A stretch of DNA of 64,000 nt from Streptomyces sp. MUM 2J (GCF_022414535.1 NZ_JADWYM010000007.1:1-64000); one strand, 5' to 3'; numbered from the stretch's first letter, positions 36,459 to 45,904 are shown. Made by a program: numbers and translations. The notes: a model not told the origin generated them from the letters alone.

Positions 36459-37610
36459 GTGGCGGATGCTGCTGTGCACGGCACCCGGCGGGTGCTCGTT
36501 GCCGCGGACAAGTTCAAGGGCTCGCTGACGGCGGTGCAGGTCGCCCGGCGGGTGACGGCCGGACTACGGCTGGTCGTGCCGGACGTCGAAGTGGAGTCGC
36601 TGCCCGTCGCCGACGGCGGTGACGGCACCGTCGCCGCGGCCGTCGCGGCCGGTTTCGAGCGGCACGAGGTGCGTGTCGCGGGGCCGCTGGGCGAGGAGGT
36701 GACCGCGGCGTTCGCGGTGCGCGGTGAGACCGCGGTGGTGGAGATGGCCGAGGCCAGCGGGTTGCAGCGGCTGCCGGACGGGGTGCTCGCGCCGCTCTCC
36801 TCCTCCACGTACGGCTCCGGCGAACTGCTGCGCGCCGCGCTGGACGCCGGTGCGCGCACGATCGTCTTCGGGGTCGGCGGCAGCGCGACGACGGACGGCG
36901 GAGCCGGGATGCTCTCCGCGCTGGGCGCCCGGCTCCTCGACGGCACGGGGGAGCCGGTGCCGCCGGGCGGCGGCGGGCTGGCCGAGCTGGCGTCCGCCGA
37001 CCTGAGCGGCCTCGACCCGCGCCTGGCCGGAGTCGAGCTGGTGCTGGCCAGCGACGTCGACAACCCACTGACCGGCCCGAAGGGCGCGCCCGCGGTGTAC
37101 GGGCCGCAGAAGGGCGCCTCGCCGGAGGACGTGGCGGCGCTGGATTCCGCGCTCACCCATTACGCGAAGGTGCTTCAGGACGCGGTCGGCCCGAAGGCCG
37201 CCGAGTGCGCCGCGGCGCCGGGAGCGGGGGCGGCGGGGGGCATCGGCTACGGCGCCCTGCTGATCGGCGCACGGTTCCGGCCCGGCATCGAGGTCATGCT
37301 CGACGTGCTCGGTTTCGGTACGGCGCTGGACCGGGCCGACCTGGTGATCACCGGGGAGGGCTCCCTGGACGAGCAGACCCTCCACGGCAAGGCGCCTGCG
37401 GGCGTCGCCGCGGCGGCCCGAGCGGCGGGCAAGGAGGTCGTCGCGGTGTGCGGGCGGCTGGCCCTGCCGCCCGAGGAACTCGGGCGGGCCGGTATCCGGC
37501 GGGCCTACGCGCTGACGGAGGCGGAGCCGGACGTCGCCCTGTGCATCGCGGAGGCGGGACCGATCCTGGAGCGCGTCGCCGCGCGGATCGCCCGGGACTT
37601 CCTGGTCTGA
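36459..37610 (+). CDS. Glycerate kinase
   Basis: A 383-aa glycerate kinase of the GarK/GlxK fold. The start VLVAADKFKGSLTAVQVARR, PVADGGDGTVAAAVAAGF, the glycine-rich FGVGGSATTDGGAGMLSALG, LASDVDNPLTGPKGA and the C-terminal ITGEGSLDEQTLHGKAP are family blocks. It phosphorylates D-glycerate with ATP, feeding glyoxylate or sugar-acid breakdown into glycolysis; this may connect with glyoxylate made by the ethylmalonyl-CoA pathway further along, though that link is inference. GTG start after AAGGGG. It ends at a very strong bidirectional terminator. Confidence 0.93.
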   Translation: MADAAVHGTRRVLVAADKFKGSLTAVQVARRVTAGLRLVVPDVEVESLPVADGGDGTVAAAVAAGFERHEVRVAGPLGEEVTAAFAVRGETAVVEMAEASGLQRLPDGVLAPLSSSTYGSGELLRAALDAGARTIVFGVGGSATTDGGAGMLSALGARLLDGTGEPVPPGGGGLAELASADLSGLDPRLAGVELVLASDVDNPLTGPKGAPAVYGPQKGASPEDVAALDSALTHYAKVLQDAVGPKAAECAAAPGAGAAGGIGYGALLIGARFRPGIEVMLDVLGFGTALDRADLVITGEGSLDEQTLHGKAPAGVAAAARAAGKEVVAVCGRLALPPEELGRAGIRRAYALTEAEPDVALCIAEAGPILERVAARIARDFLV

Positions 37611-37671
37611 GCTGCCTGCCCGGCCGCGGGGCGGGGCACCGAGGCTCGGCCATGGCACGCGGCCGTCCAGG

Positions 37672-37720
37672 CGTGCGAAGGGGCCCCGAACCATCTCCTG
37701 GTTCGGGGCCCCTTCGCACG
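37672..37720. terminator. 22-bp perfect bidirectional terminator
   Basis: Arms 37672-37693 and 37699-37720 are flawless complements around a 5-base loop. It lies between the convergent glycerate kinase (plus) and phosphatidylserine synthase (minus) genes and can terminate both. Confidence 0.85.
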
Positions 37721-37742
37721 TGCCGTCCGGACGCGGTGCTCG

Positions 37743-38591
37743 CTACGGCAGCTGCGCCGCCCGTGCCTCGCGCCGGTTGTCGCGGAAGTTGTTCACCCGG
37801 CGGGCCGTGGCGAACAGCGGGATGACCGCGCCCATGACCAGCTGCAGGGCGCAGCCCGTCTGGAGGAGGAGCTGACCGCTGGGGGCGTCGAAGGCCCAGG
37901 CCGCCAGAAGGCCCATCGACAGGACGATCCAGGAGAGCATCGCGCCGGCGAGACGGCCCCGCGGCTTGGGGTATTCCACCCGGCTCACCATCAGCCAGGC
38001 GGTGCCCAGGATGGCGAGGAGCGTCGCCACGAAGGGCAGTTCCAGCAGGACGATCGAGACGACCGTCAGTGCGCCGAAGGGGCTCGGCATGCCCTGGAAC
38101 ACGCCGTCCTTCATCGTCACGCAGGAGAAGCGGGCCAGGCGCAGGACCACGGCCAGGAGCACCACGATTGCCCCGAGCGCGGCCACTCGCTGGTGTGCGT
38201 CGTCCGCGACCATGCCGTACACGAGGACGAAGTACGCCGGTGCCAGGCCGAAGCTGATCAGGTCGGAGAGGTTGTCCAGCTCCGCGCCCATCGGCGAGCT
38301 GCGCAGCTTGCGCGCCACCAGGCCGTCGAACAGGTCGAAGACCGCCGCGCAGAGCATCAGGATGACCGCCGTGGCCGCGCTGTGGCGGGCCATGCCGGTC
38401 TCCTGGCTGCCGGTGAGGTGCGGGATCAGGATCCCGGTGGTGGTGAAGTACACCGCCATGAAGCCGCACGTGGCATTGCCCAGGGTCAGGGTGTCCGCTA
38501 TCGAGAGGCGGAGCGAGAGGGGCATCTCCTCCTCTTCCTCCGCCTCGGCCGCCTCGGGCACCCAGCCGCTCTGTGTCTCCGGATCAATCAC
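37743..38591 (-). CDS. pssA: CDP-diacylglycerol--serine O-phosphatidyltransferase
   Basis: About 282 aa with some seven membrane helices. The CDP-alcohol phosphotransferase signature (D-G-x2-A-R-x8-G-x3-D-x3-D) is complete in FDGLVARKLRSSPMGAELDN, continuing LSD. It makes phosphatidylserine from CDP-diacylglycerol and serine at the membrane. An acidic EEEEE stretch precedes the first helix. The start is probably GTG 38591 (TTG 38597 also in frame); either overlaps the end of psd, so the two steps of phosphatidylethanolamine synthesis are translationally coupled. Confidence 0.92.
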   Translation of the reverse strand: MIDPETQSGWVPEAAEAEEEEEMPLSLRLSIADTLTLGNATCGFMAVYFTTTGILIPHLTGSQETGMARHSAATAVILMLCAAVFDLFDGLVARKLRSSPMGAELDNLSDLISFGLAPAYFVLVYGMVADDAHQRVAALGAIVVLLAVVLRLARFSCVTMKDGVFQGMPSPFGALTVVSIVLLELPFVATLLAILGTAWLMVSRVEYPKPRGRLAGAMLSWIVLSMGLLAAWAFDAPSGQLLLQTGCALQLVMGAVIPLFATARRVNNFRDNRREARAAQLP

Positions 38592-39240
38592 GGTCAATGC
38601 GAGTCACCCCAGCCACCGTCTTCTGGCCGACCTCGACCGCGACCTCCACGCCCTCGGGCAGGTAGATGTCGACGCGCGAGCCGAAGCGGATGAGGCCGAT
38701 GCGCTCACCCTGCTCGACCTTGGTGCCCTGGGGCACGTAGGGGACGATACGGCGGGCCACGGCGCCGGCGATCTGGATCATCTCGATGTCACCGAGCTCG
38801 GTGTCGAAGTGCCAGACGACGCGCTCGTTGTTCTCGCTCTCCTTGTTGAACGCGGGAACGAAGCCGCCGGGGATGTGCTCGACCGACGTCACGGTGCCGG
38901 CCAGGGGGGCCCGGTTGACGTGGACGTTGAGCGGGCTCATGAAGATCGCGACGCGGGTGCGGCCGTCCTTCCACGGCATGATGCTCTGCACCACGCCGTC
39001 GGCGGGCGAGATGACCCGGCCCTGGGCGATCTCGCGCTCGGGGTCGCGGAAGAACCACAGCATTCCCGCCGCGAGCGCGGTGGCGGGAACGGCGAGGGCC
39101 TTGGCCGTGCCGGAGCGGCGAGCACGGACCAGGCTGACGGCTGCGGTGGCGACGGTCGGGAGAAGCCACGGCGATGCTCCGCGCGCGAGGCGTACGCCGA
39201 CTCGGCTGTCGCGTGGTGCAGAGGTTTGGCTGTGGGGCAT
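38584..39240 (-). CDS. psd: Phosphatidylserine decarboxylase
   Basis: A 218-aa short-form (archaeal/actinobacterial type) decarboxylase. The proenzyme self-cleaves at a serine in IRFGSRVDIYLP to form the pyruvoyl cofactor. Other blocks are LWFFRDPERE, VISPADGVVQ and FMSPLNVHVNRAPLAG. A hydrophobic segment (residues 20-60) anchors it to the membrane, where it converts phosphatidylserine to phosphatidylethanolamine. A GAAGG site lies seven bases before ATG 39240. First gene of the psd-pssA unit. Confidence 0.94.
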   Translation of the reverse strand: MPHSQTSAPRDSRVGVRLARGASPWLLPTVATAAVSLVRARRSGTAKALAVPATALAAGMLWFFRDPEREIAQGRVISPADGVVQSIMPWKDGRTRVAIFMSPLNVHVNRAPLAGTVTSVEHIPGGFVPAFNKESENNERVVWHFDTELGDIEMIQIAGAVARRIVPYVPQGTKVEQGERIGLIRFGSRVDIYLPEGVEVAVEVGQKTVAGVTRIDRD

Positions 39241-39363
39241 GGATGACCTTCGTAGCGGATGATGCCGCGCTTCAGGAGGGGGACGGCGGCTTTCCGGCGA
39301 TCGTAGCGGTTCACGGCCACAACTGGGTAAGCCAGGAAGCCGAGTCGGCATACGAAGAGTGCC

Positions 39364-39402
39364 TACGGGGTGTGATCTTCCTCCCGGAGATAACACCCCG
39401 TA
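39364..39402 (-). terminator. Interrupted hairpin after the acyl-CoA dehydrogenase gene
   Basis: TACGGGGTGT (39364-39373) pairs with ACACCCCGTA (39393-39402), with an inner ATCT/AGAT stem (39375-39378, 39388-39391). It begins 10 bases beyond the end of the ethylmalonyl-CoA operon and separates it from psd. Confidence 0.6.
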
Positions 39403-39411
39403 TCCGGACAA

Positions 39412-40626
39412 TCAGCCCTGGAACCGATACTCTTCGAGCAGCCTGCGCCCGATGATCATTTTCTGGATCTCGGCGGTACCTTCACCGATGAGCAGCATCG
39501 GGGCCTCGCGGTAGAGGCGCTCGATCTCGTACTCCTTGGAGAAGCCGTAGCCGCCGTGGATCCGGAAGGCATCCTCCACGACCTCCTTGCAGTACTCGGA
39601 GGCGAGGTACTTCGCCATCCCAGCCTCAAGGTCGTTTCGTTCTCCGGAGTCCTTTTTGCGTGCTGCATTCACCATCATTGCATGGGCGGCCTCGACCTTG
39701 GTGGCCATCTCCGCGAGTTTGAACTGAATCGCCTGGTGCTGGGCGATCGGCTTGCCGAAAGTGTGGCGTTGCTGGGCGTACCGGACGCCCAGCTCGAACG
39801 CACGCTGAGCGACGCCGCAGCCACGCGCCGCCACATTGACCCGGCCGACCTCCACGCCGTCCATCATTTGGTAAAAACCTCGGCCGGTCACCCCGCCGAG
39901 CACCCGATCGGCGGGAACGCGCAGGCCGTCCATGATGAGCTCGGTCGTGTCGACGCCCTTGTAGCCCATCTTGTCGATCTTGCCCGGAATGGTGAGGCCC
40001 GGGCGGACCTCGCCGAAGCCGGGCTCCTTCTCGACCAGGAAGGTCGTCATCGACCGGTGCGGGGCCCTGGCCGTCTCCTCGGGGGAGTGTCCTTCGTCAC
40101 TGCGGACGAGAACGGCGACCAGGGACGACGTGCCGCCGTTCGTCAGCCACATCTTCTGGCCGTTCAGGACGTACTCGTCGCCGTCCCTGACGGCCTTGGA
40201 CGTGATGGCCGAGACGTCCGAGCCCAGTGCGGGCTCCGACATCGAGAAGGCGCCACGGATGTCGCCCGCCGCCATCCGCGGCAGGAAGTGCTCCTTCTGC
40301 TCCTGCGTGCCGTGCTGCTTGAGCATGTACGCCACGATGAAGTGCGTGTTGATGATGCCGGAGACCGACATCCAGCCGCGGGCGATCTCCTCCACGCACA
40401 GCGCGTACGTCAGGAGGGACTCGCCCAGCCCCCCGTACTCCTCGGGGATCATCAGGCCGAACAGGCCCAACTCCTTCAGCCCGTCGACGATCGCCTGCGG
40501 GTACTCGTCGCGGTGCTCCAGCTCGGTCGCGACCGGGATGATCTCCTTGTCCACGAAGTCGCGGACGGTGGCGAGGATCTCCTGCTGGATGTCCGTCAGA
40601 CCGGCGGTCTGGGCGAGACGTGCCAT
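39412..40626 (-). CDS. Acyl-CoA dehydrogenase, probable methylsuccinyl-CoA dehydrogenase
   Basis: A 404-aa FAD acyl-CoA dehydrogenase: FSMSEPALGSDVSAITSKA, MWLTNGGTSSLVAVLV, RHTFGKPIAQHQAIQFKLAE and the C-terminal IHGGYGFSKEYEIERLYREA, whose glutamate region holds the catalytic base. Position as the last gene of an operon with ccr, meaA, a CoA lyase and a MaoC hydratase supports (2S)-methylsuccinyl-CoA dehydrogenase, giving mesaconyl-CoA. That assignment rests on context, since isovaleryl- and isobutyryl-CoA dehydrogenases look alike; experimentally known methylsuccinyl-CoA dehydrogenases can carry an N-terminal extension that is absent here. Gap to the MaoC gene is three bases. Confidence 0.85.
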   Translation of the reverse strand: MARLAQTAGLTDIQQEILATVRDFVDKEIIPVATELEHRDEYPQAIVDGLKELGLFGLMIPEEYGGLGESLLTYALCVEEIARGWMSVSGIINTHFIVAYMLKQHGTQEQKEHFLPRMAAGDIRGAFSMSEPALGSDVSAITSKAVRDGDEYVLNGQKMWLTNGGTSSLVAVLVRSDEGHSPEETARAPHRSMTTFLVEKEPGFGEVRPGLTIPGKIDKMGYKGVDTTELIMDGLRVPADRVLGGVTGRGFYQMMDGVEVGRVNVAARGCGVAQRAFELGVRYAQQRHTFGKPIAQHQAIQFKLAEMATKVEAAHAMMVNAARKKDSGERNDLEAGMAKYLASEYCKEVVEDAFRIHGGYGFSKEYEIERLYREAPMLLIGEGTAEIQKMIIGRRLLEEYRFQG

Positions 40627-40629
40627 GAC

Positions 40630-41154
40630 CTACTTCTCCGTCTTCTCCGAAGGGGCGTTCAGTTCCGGGCGGCCCGGCTGCTCGCCGCCGCGCTCCTTGA
40701 TGTACGTCTCGGTCGGGACCATCACCTTGCGGCGGAAGACGCACACCAGGGTGCCGTCCTGCTTGTAGCCCTTGGTCTCGACGTAGACGATGCCCCGGTC
40801 GTTCTTCGACTTCGACGGCCACTTGTCGAGGACCGTCGTCTGGCCGTAGACCGTGTCCCCGTGGAAGGTCGGCGCCACGTGCTTGAGCGACTCGATCTCC
40901 AGGTTGGCGATCGCCTTGCCGGAGATGTCCGGCACGCTCATGCCGAGCAGCAGGGAGTAGATGTAGTTGCCGACCACCACGTTCCTGCCGAAGTCCGTCG
41001 TCTTCTCGGCGTAGTTGACGTCCATGTGGAGCGGGTGGTGGTTCATGGTGAGGAGACAGAACAGGTGGTCGTCGTACTCCGTGACCGTCTTGCCCGGCCA
41101 GTGCTTGTACGTCGCCCCGACCTCGAACTCCTCGTAGGTGCGTCCGAACTGCAT
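40630..41154 (-). CDS. MaoC-family hydratase, probable mesaconyl-CoA hydratase
   Basis: A 174-aa hot-dog protein. The active-site block DVNYAEKTTDFGRNVVVGNY follows NHHPLHM, and later LKHVAPTFHGDTVYGQTTVL and FRRKVMVP. In this operon it should hydrate mesaconyl-C1-CoA to beta-methylmalyl-CoA. It is about half the length of the proteobacterial double-hot-dog mesaconyl-CoA hydratase, so it probably works as a homodimer. ATG 41154 has GGAGG ten bases upstream; a GTG at 41163 overlaps the preceding stop but is only one base from that site. Confidence 0.85.
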   Translation of the reverse strand: MQFGRTYEEFEVGATYKHWPGKTVTEYDDHLFCLLTMNHHPLHMDVNYAEKTTDFGRNVVVGNYIYSLLLGMSVPDISGKAIANLEIESLKHVAPTFHGDTVYGQTTVLDKWPSKSKNDRGIVYVETKGYKQDGTLVCVFRRKVMVPTETYIKERGGEQPGRPELNAPSEKTEK

Positions 41155-41159
41155 GGCCC

Positions 41160-42119
41160 TCACGCCTCCGGGATCTCGAACGTGCTGGTGCGCTGCATAC
41201 CGGCCGCGCGCCCCTTGCCCGCGATGACCAGCGCCATCTTGCGGCTGGCCTCGTCGATCATCTCGTCGCCGAGCATCGCGGACCCCTTCTTGCCGCCCGC
41301 CTCCGACGTGTAGTAGTCGTACGCGTCGAGGATCAGCTCGGCGTGGTCGTAGTCCTCCTGCGACGGCGAGAAGATCTCGTTCGACGCCTCGACCTGGCCC
41401 GGGTGCAGTACCCACTTGCCGTCGAAGCCGAGCGCCGCGGCGCGCTGCGCGACCGCGCGGTAGCCGTCGACGTTGCGGATCTGCAGGTAGGGGCCGTCGA
41501 TCGCCTGGAGGTCGTTGGCGCGGGCCGCCATCAGGATCTTCATCAGGATGTAGTGGTAGGCGTCCGCCGGGTAGCCGGGCGGCTGCTCGCCGACGACCAG
41601 CGACTTCATGTTGATCGACGCCATGAAGTCGGCCGGGCCGAAGATGATCGTCTCCAGGCGCGGCGAGGCCTGCGCGATCGCGTTGACGTTGTTCAGGCCC
41701 TGCGCGTTCTCGATCTGCGCCTCGATGCCGATGCGGCCGACCTCGAAGCCCATGGTCTTCTCGATCTGGGTCAGCAGCAGGTCCAGGGCGACCACCTGCT
41801 CGGCGTTCTGCACCTTCGGCAGCATGATGCAGTCGAGGTTCGGGCCGGCGCCCTCGACCACCGTCACGACGTCGCGGTACGTCCACTCGGTCGTCCAGTC
41901 GTTGACGCGCACGACTCGCGTCTTGCCCGTCCAGTCGCCCTCGTTGAGGAACTTGACGACGGTGTGCCGCGCCTCGGGCTTGGCCAGCGGCGCGCACGCG
42001 TCCTCCAGGTCCAGGAAGACCTGGTCGGCGGGGAGACCCTGCGCCTTCTCCAGGAAGCGGGGGTTGCTTCCCGGGACCGCCAGGCAGGAGCGGCGCGGGC
42101 GAAGGCGGTTGACGGTCAT
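41160..42119 (-). CDS. CitE/HpcH-type CoA lyase, probable malyl/beta-methylmalyl-CoA lyase
   Basis: A 319-aa TIM-barrel lyase: LRPRRSCLAVPGSNPRFLEK, DQVFLDLEDACAP, LPKVQNAEQVVALDLLL, metal/substrate block GIEAQIENAQGL and FGPADFMASI. Expected reaction: splitting beta-methylmalyl-CoA into glyoxylate and propionyl-CoA, the exit step of the ethylmalonyl-CoA pathway. It overlaps meaA by four bases (ATGA) and is followed by the MaoC hydratase. A generic citrate-lyase-beta annotation is possible, but the operon makes the specific role likely. Confidence 0.88.
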   Translation of the reverse strand: MTVNRLRPRRSCLAVPGSNPRFLEKAQGLPADQVFLDLEDACAPLAKPEARHTVVKFLNEGDWTGKTRVVRVNDWTTEWTYRDVVTVVEGAGPNLDCIMLPKVQNAEQVVALDLLLTQIEKTMGFEVGRIGIEAQIENAQGLNNVNAIAQASPRLETIIFGPADFMASINMKSLVVGEQPPGYPADAYHYILMKILMAARANDLQAIDGPYLQIRNVDGYRAVAQRAAALGFDGKWVLHPGQVEASNEIFSPSQEDYDHAELILDAYDYYTSEAGGKKGSAMLGDEMIDEASRKMALVIAGKGRAAGMQRTSTFEIPEA

Positions 42120-44143
42120 GCGGGGACCTCCAGGGGGTCGAGCTTGTTCGCTTTGCGGATCTCGTCGACGATGCTGCCGATGATGCCCGTGATGTCGAAG
42201 TCCTTCGGGGTGAAGACGGCGGCCACCCCGGCGGCTCGCAGCTGTTCGGCGTCACCGTTCGGGATGATGCCACCTGCGATCACGGGTATATCTGTGGCAC
42301 CGGCCACACGGAGGCGCTCCAGCACGTCCGGCACCAGCTGGGCGTGCGAGCCGGAGAGGATGGACAGGCCCACCGCGTGCACGTCCTCGGCGAGGGCCGC
42401 GTCCACGATCTGCTCCGGCGTGAGCCGGATGCCCTGGTAGACCACCTCGAACCCGGCGTCGCGGGCCCGCACGGCGATCTGCTCGGCGCCGTTGGAGTGC
42501 CCGTCCAGGCCCGGCTTGCCGACCAGGAAGCGCAGCTTGCCCACGCCCAGGTCGCGGGCGGTGACGTCCACCCTGCGGCGCACCTCGGCCAGCTTGGTGC
42601 CCTCCTCGGCGGTCACCGCGACCGGCGCGGACGACACGCCCGTGGGAGCGCGGAACTCGCCGAACACCTCGCGCAGCGCCCCGGCCCACTCCCCGGTCGT
42701 CACGCCGGCGCGGGCGCACTCCAGGGTGGCCTCCATGAGGTTGGCGGTGCCCCGCGCGGCCTCCTTCAGCCGCTCCAGCGCCTTGCAGGGGCGCGGGTGG
42801 TTGAAGGGCGGCTGGTAGCGGGTGTCGCGCCAGTGCCGTAGTGCGGCGATGACGCGCTGCTCGACGGCCGGGTCGACCGTCTGGATCGCGGTGTCCAGGT
42901 CGGCGGTGAGCGGGTTGGGCTCGGTCGACTCGAAGATGTTGACGCCGACGATCTTCTCCTGGCCCGACTCGATGCGCCCGCGGCGCTCGGCGTGCGAGGC
43001 GACGAGCTGGGACTTGAGATAGCCGGACTCCACGGCGGCCATCGCGCCGCCCATCTCCTGGATCCGCTCGATCTCGGCGAGGGAGGCGGCGACGAGCTCC
43101 TCCACCTTCGCCTCGACGACCTTCGAGCCCTCGAAGAGGTCGTCGTACTCCAGCAGGTCGCTCTCGTAGGCGAGGACCTGCTGGATGCGCAGCGACCACT
43201 GCTGGTCCCAGGGGCGGGGCAGACCCAGCGCCTCGTTCCAGGCCGGCAGCTGCACGGCACGCGCCCGTGCGTCCTTGGAGAGGGTCACGGCCAGCATCTC
43301 CAGCACGATCCGCTGGACGTTGTTCTCCGGCTGCGCCTCGGTCAGCCCGAGGGAGTTCACCTGGACGCCGTAGCGGAAGCGGCGCTGCTTGGGGCTCTCG
43401 ATGCCGTACCGCTCGCGCGTGATCATGTCCCAGATGCGGCCGAAGGCGCGCATCTTGCACATCTCCTCGACGAAGCGGACGCCCGCGTTGACGAAGAAGG
43501 AGATGCGGGCGACGACGTCGCCCATGCGCTCCTGCGGCACCTGCCCGGAGTCGCGTACGGCGTCCAGGACGGCGATCGCGGTGGACATCGCGTACGCGAT
43601 CTCCTGTACGGGTGTGGCACCCGCCTCCTGCAGGTGGTAGCTGCAGATGTTGATCGGGTTCCACTTCGGGATGTGGGAGACCGTGTACGCGATCATGTCC
43701 GTCGTCAGGCGGAGCGAGGGCCCCGGTGGGAAGACGTGCGTCCCCCGGGACAGGTACTCCTTGACGATGTCGTTCTGGGTCGTGCCCTGGAGCTTGGTGA
43801 TGTCCGCGCCCTGCTCCTCGGCGACGACCTGGTAGAGCGCCAGCAGCCACATGGCCGTGGCGTTGATCGTCATCGAGGTGTTCATCTGCTCCAGGGGGAT
43901 GTCCTGGAACAGCCGGCGCATGTCACCGAGGTGCGCGACGGGCACGCCGACCCGGCCGACCTCGCCGCGGGCGAGGACGTGGTCGGAGTCGTAGCCGGTC
44001 TGCGTCGGCAGGTCGAACGCCACCGACAGGCCCGTCTGGCCCTTGGCGAGGTTGCGCCGGTACAGCTCGTTGGACGCCTCGGCCGTGGAGTGACCGGCGT
44101 AGGTCCGCATGAGCCACGGCCGGTCCTTCTGACGCTCAGTCAT
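42116..44143 (-). CDS. meaA: Coenzyme-B12-dependent ethylmalonyl-CoA mutase
   Basis: A 675-aa single-chain mutase. The large substrate barrel (residues 1-520; [35 protein letters not shown]) is joined to a C-terminal B12 domain with the lower-ligand motif LDGHSNG (histidine near residue 545), then GLSILSGSH and VIAGGIIP. The length and the MeaA-type N-terminus [20 protein letters not shown] distinguish it from methylmalonyl-CoA mutase, which normally needs two subunits. It converts (2R)-ethylmalonyl-CoA to methylsuccinyl-CoA. It starts nine bases after ccr. Confidence 0.93.
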   Translation of the reverse strand: MTERQKDRPWLMRTYAGHSTAEASNELYRRNLAKGQTGLSVAFDLPTQTGYDSDHVLARGEVGRVGVPVAHLGDMRRLFQDIPLEQMNTSMTINATAMWLLALYQVVAEEQGADITKLQGTTQNDIVKEYLSRGTHVFPPGPSLRLTTDMIAYTVSHIPKWNPINICSYHLQEAGATPVQEIAYAMSTAIAVLDAVRDSGQVPQERMGDVVARISFFVNAGVRFVEEMCKMRAFGRIWDMITRERYGIESPKQRRFRYGVQVNSLGLTEAQPENNVQRIVLEMLAVTLSKDARARAVQLPAWNEALGLPRPWDQQWSLRIQQVLAYESDLLEYDDLFEGSKVVEAKVEELVAASLAEIERIQEMGGAMAAVESGYLKSQLVASHAERRGRIESGQEKIVGVNIFESTEPNPLTADLDTAIQTVDPAVEQRVIAALRHWRDTRYQPPFNHPRPCKALERLKEAARGTANLMEATLECARAGVTTGEWAGALREVFGEFRAPTGVSSAPVAVTAEEGTKLAEVRRRVDVTARDLGVGKLRFLVGKPGLDGHSNGAEQIAVRARDAGFEVVYQGIRLTPEQIVDAALAEDVHAVGLSILSGSHAQLVPDVLERLRVAGATDIPVIAGGIIPNGDAEQLRAAGVAAVFTPKDFDITGIIGSIVDEIRKANKLDPLEVPA

Positions 44144-44152
44144 GGACGGACC

Positions 44153-45496
44153 TCAGATGTTCCGGAAGCGGTTGATGGCGTCGATGTGCTGGGCGCGCAT
44201 CTCCTCGTCGCGCACGCCCAGGCCTTCCCCGGGGGCGAGGCACAGCACTCCGACCTTGCCCTGGTGGAGGTTGCGGTGCACGTCGTAGGCGGCCTGGCCG
44301 GTGTCCTGAAGGGAGTACACCTTCGACAGGGTGGGGTGGATCCTGCCCTTGGAGACGAGGCGGTTGGCCTCGTAGGCCTCCCGGTAGTTGGCGAAGTGCG
44401 AGCCGACGATCCGCTTCAGCGACATCCACAGGTAGCGGTTGTCGTACTGGTGCATGTAGCCGGAGGTGGAGGCGCAGGTGACGATCGTGCCGCCCTTGCG
44501 GGTGACGTAGACGGAGGCGCCGAAGGTCTCGCGGCCGGGGTGCTCGAAGACGATGTCGACGTCCTCGCCGCCGGTGAGTTCGCGGATGCGCTTGCCGAAG
44601 CGCTTCCACTCCTTGGGGTCCTGGGTGTGCTCGTCCTTCCAGAACCGGTAGCCCTCGGCGGCGCGGTCGATGATCAGCTCGGCTCCCATCCTCCGGCAGA
44701 TCTCCGCCTTCTCCGGCGAGGAGACCACGCAGATCGGGGTGGCGCCGCCGGCCAGGGCGAACTGGGTTGCGTAGGATCCGAGTCCGCCGGACGCGCCCCA
44801 GATCAGGACGTTGTCGCCCTGCTTCATCGCCGCGCCGTTGCGGGAGACCAGCTGCCGGTAGGCGGTGGAGTTGACCAGGCCCGGGGCGGCGGCCTCCTCC
44901 CAGCTCAGGTGCTTCGGCTTCGGCATGAGCTGGTTGGTCTTGACCAGGGCGATCTCGGCGAGGCCGCCGAAGTTGGTCTCGAAGCCCCAGATGCGCTGCT
45001 CGGGGTCGAGCATGGTGTCGTCGTGCCCGTCGGGGGACTCCAGCTCGACGCTGAGGCAGTGCGCGACGACCTCGTCGCCGGGCCGCCAGGCGTTGACGCC
45101 GGGGCCCGTGCGCAGCACGACGCCCGCGAGGTCGGAGCCGATGATGTGGTACGGCAGGTCGTGCCGCTTGGCCAGCGGGGAGAGCTTGCCGTAGCGCTCC
45201 AGGAACCCGAAGGTGGACATCGGCTCGAAGATCGAGGTCCACACCGAGTTGTAGTTGACCGAGGAGGCCATCACGGCCACCAGGGCCTCGCCCGGGCCCA
45301 GCTCGGGCACGGGGACCTCGTCGAGGTGGATCGACTTGCGCGGGTCCTTGTCACGGGTCTCCAGGCCCGCGAACATCTCCGTCTCGTCCTTGTGCACGGT
45401 GATCGCGCGGTACGACTCGGGGAGCGGCAGCGCGGCGAAGTCGGCCGAGGTGGAGTCGGGCGACTGGATCGCGGCGAGGATGTCCTTCACGGTCAC
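44153..45496 (-). CDS. ccr: Crotonyl-CoA carboxylase/reductase
   Basis: A 447-aa medium-chain dehydrogenase of the Ccr type. N-terminal MTVKDILAAIQS, VNYNSVWTSIFEPMSTFGFL, the NADPH-binding block VLIWGASGGLGSYATQFALA and CO2-pocket region GLVNSTAYRQL are characteristic. It reductively carboxylates crotonyl-CoA with NADPH and CO2 to ethylmalonyl-CoA, which enters the pathway below or serves as a polyketide extender unit. The GTG at 45496 follows GGAGG. First gene of the operon, with a long leader and a candidate promoter at 45766-45794. Confidence 0.95.
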   Translation of the reverse strand: MTVKDILAAIQSPDSTSADFAALPLPESYRAITVHKDETEMFAGLETRDKDPRKSIHLDEVPVPELGPGEALVAVMASSVNYNSVWTSIFEPMSTFGFLERYGKLSPLAKRHDLPYHIIGSDLAGVVLRTGPGVNAWRPGDEVVAHCLSVELESPDGHDDTMLDPEQRIWGFETNFGGLAEIALVKTNQLMPKPKHLSWEEAAAPGLVNSTAYRQLVSRNGAAMKQGDNVLIWGASGGLGSYATQFALAGGATPICVVSSPEKAEICRRMGAELIIDRAAEGYRFWKDEHTQDPKEWKRFGKRIRELTGGEDVDIVFEHPGRETFGASVYVTRKGGTIVTCASTSGYMHQYDNRYLWMSLKRIVGSHFANYREAYEANRLVSKGRIHPTLSKVYSLQDTGQAAYDVHRNLHQGKVGVLCLAPGEGLGVRDEEMRAQHIDAINRFRNI

Positions 45497-45765
45497 GGTG
45501 TTGCCTCCGGCGGTTGGGGTCTCCCCTGCCCGGACGGTGCCGGGGGTCGAGGGGAAGCGCCCTGAGGGAGGGGCGCTGAGGGTGGTGTCGGTGCTGCTGA
45601 GGGTTGGGGAAGTGCCGTCGGTTCGGCGGTGGTGCTGATCGGCAGCGCTGGGTGGCGCGGGAGGTTGCCTGTGACGCAGGCGCCGGGCGCGCAGGCCCCG
45701 GGAAGGGTCTGCGGGGACAGCCGGCGTACGTATGGTCTCTGCACGCCGGCCGCCCGGACATCTTC

Positions 45766-45794
45766 AACGTATGGCACACCGTGTCAGGTGGCAA
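45766..45794 (-). promoter_or_regulatory. Candidate ccr promoter
   Basis: On the minus strand TTGCCA (45789-45794) and TACGTT (45766-45771) are 17 bases apart, a good housekeeping-sigma match. Transcription would start near 45760 and reach the ccr GTG after about 265 bases. Confidence 0.5.
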
Positions 45795-45807
45795 GGCACT
45801 GAGTGCC
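45795..45807. promoter_or_regulatory. Palindrome GGCACTGAGTGCC directly upstream of the ccr -35 box
   Basis: GGCACT and AGTGCC are exact complements around a central G. The site abuts the candidate -35 element, where a bound protein could activate or repress. The TetR-family regulator encoded just upstream at 45953 is the nearest candidate. Confidence 0.5.
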
Positions 45808-45904
45808 AGAACTTGCTCTCAGATGAAATCTCTACGCAACAAATGAGCGATGATCGATCGAATGCGGCTGGAGAGGTAGCCGAAAAGGGCCCCTGACATG
45901 GCAA

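Noticed and set aside
41154..41163. GTG 41163 as start of the MaoC gene because it overlaps the previous stop
   Set aside because: The only good ribosome site (GGAGG) lies one base before that GTG but ten bases before ATG 41154, so ATG is preferred.
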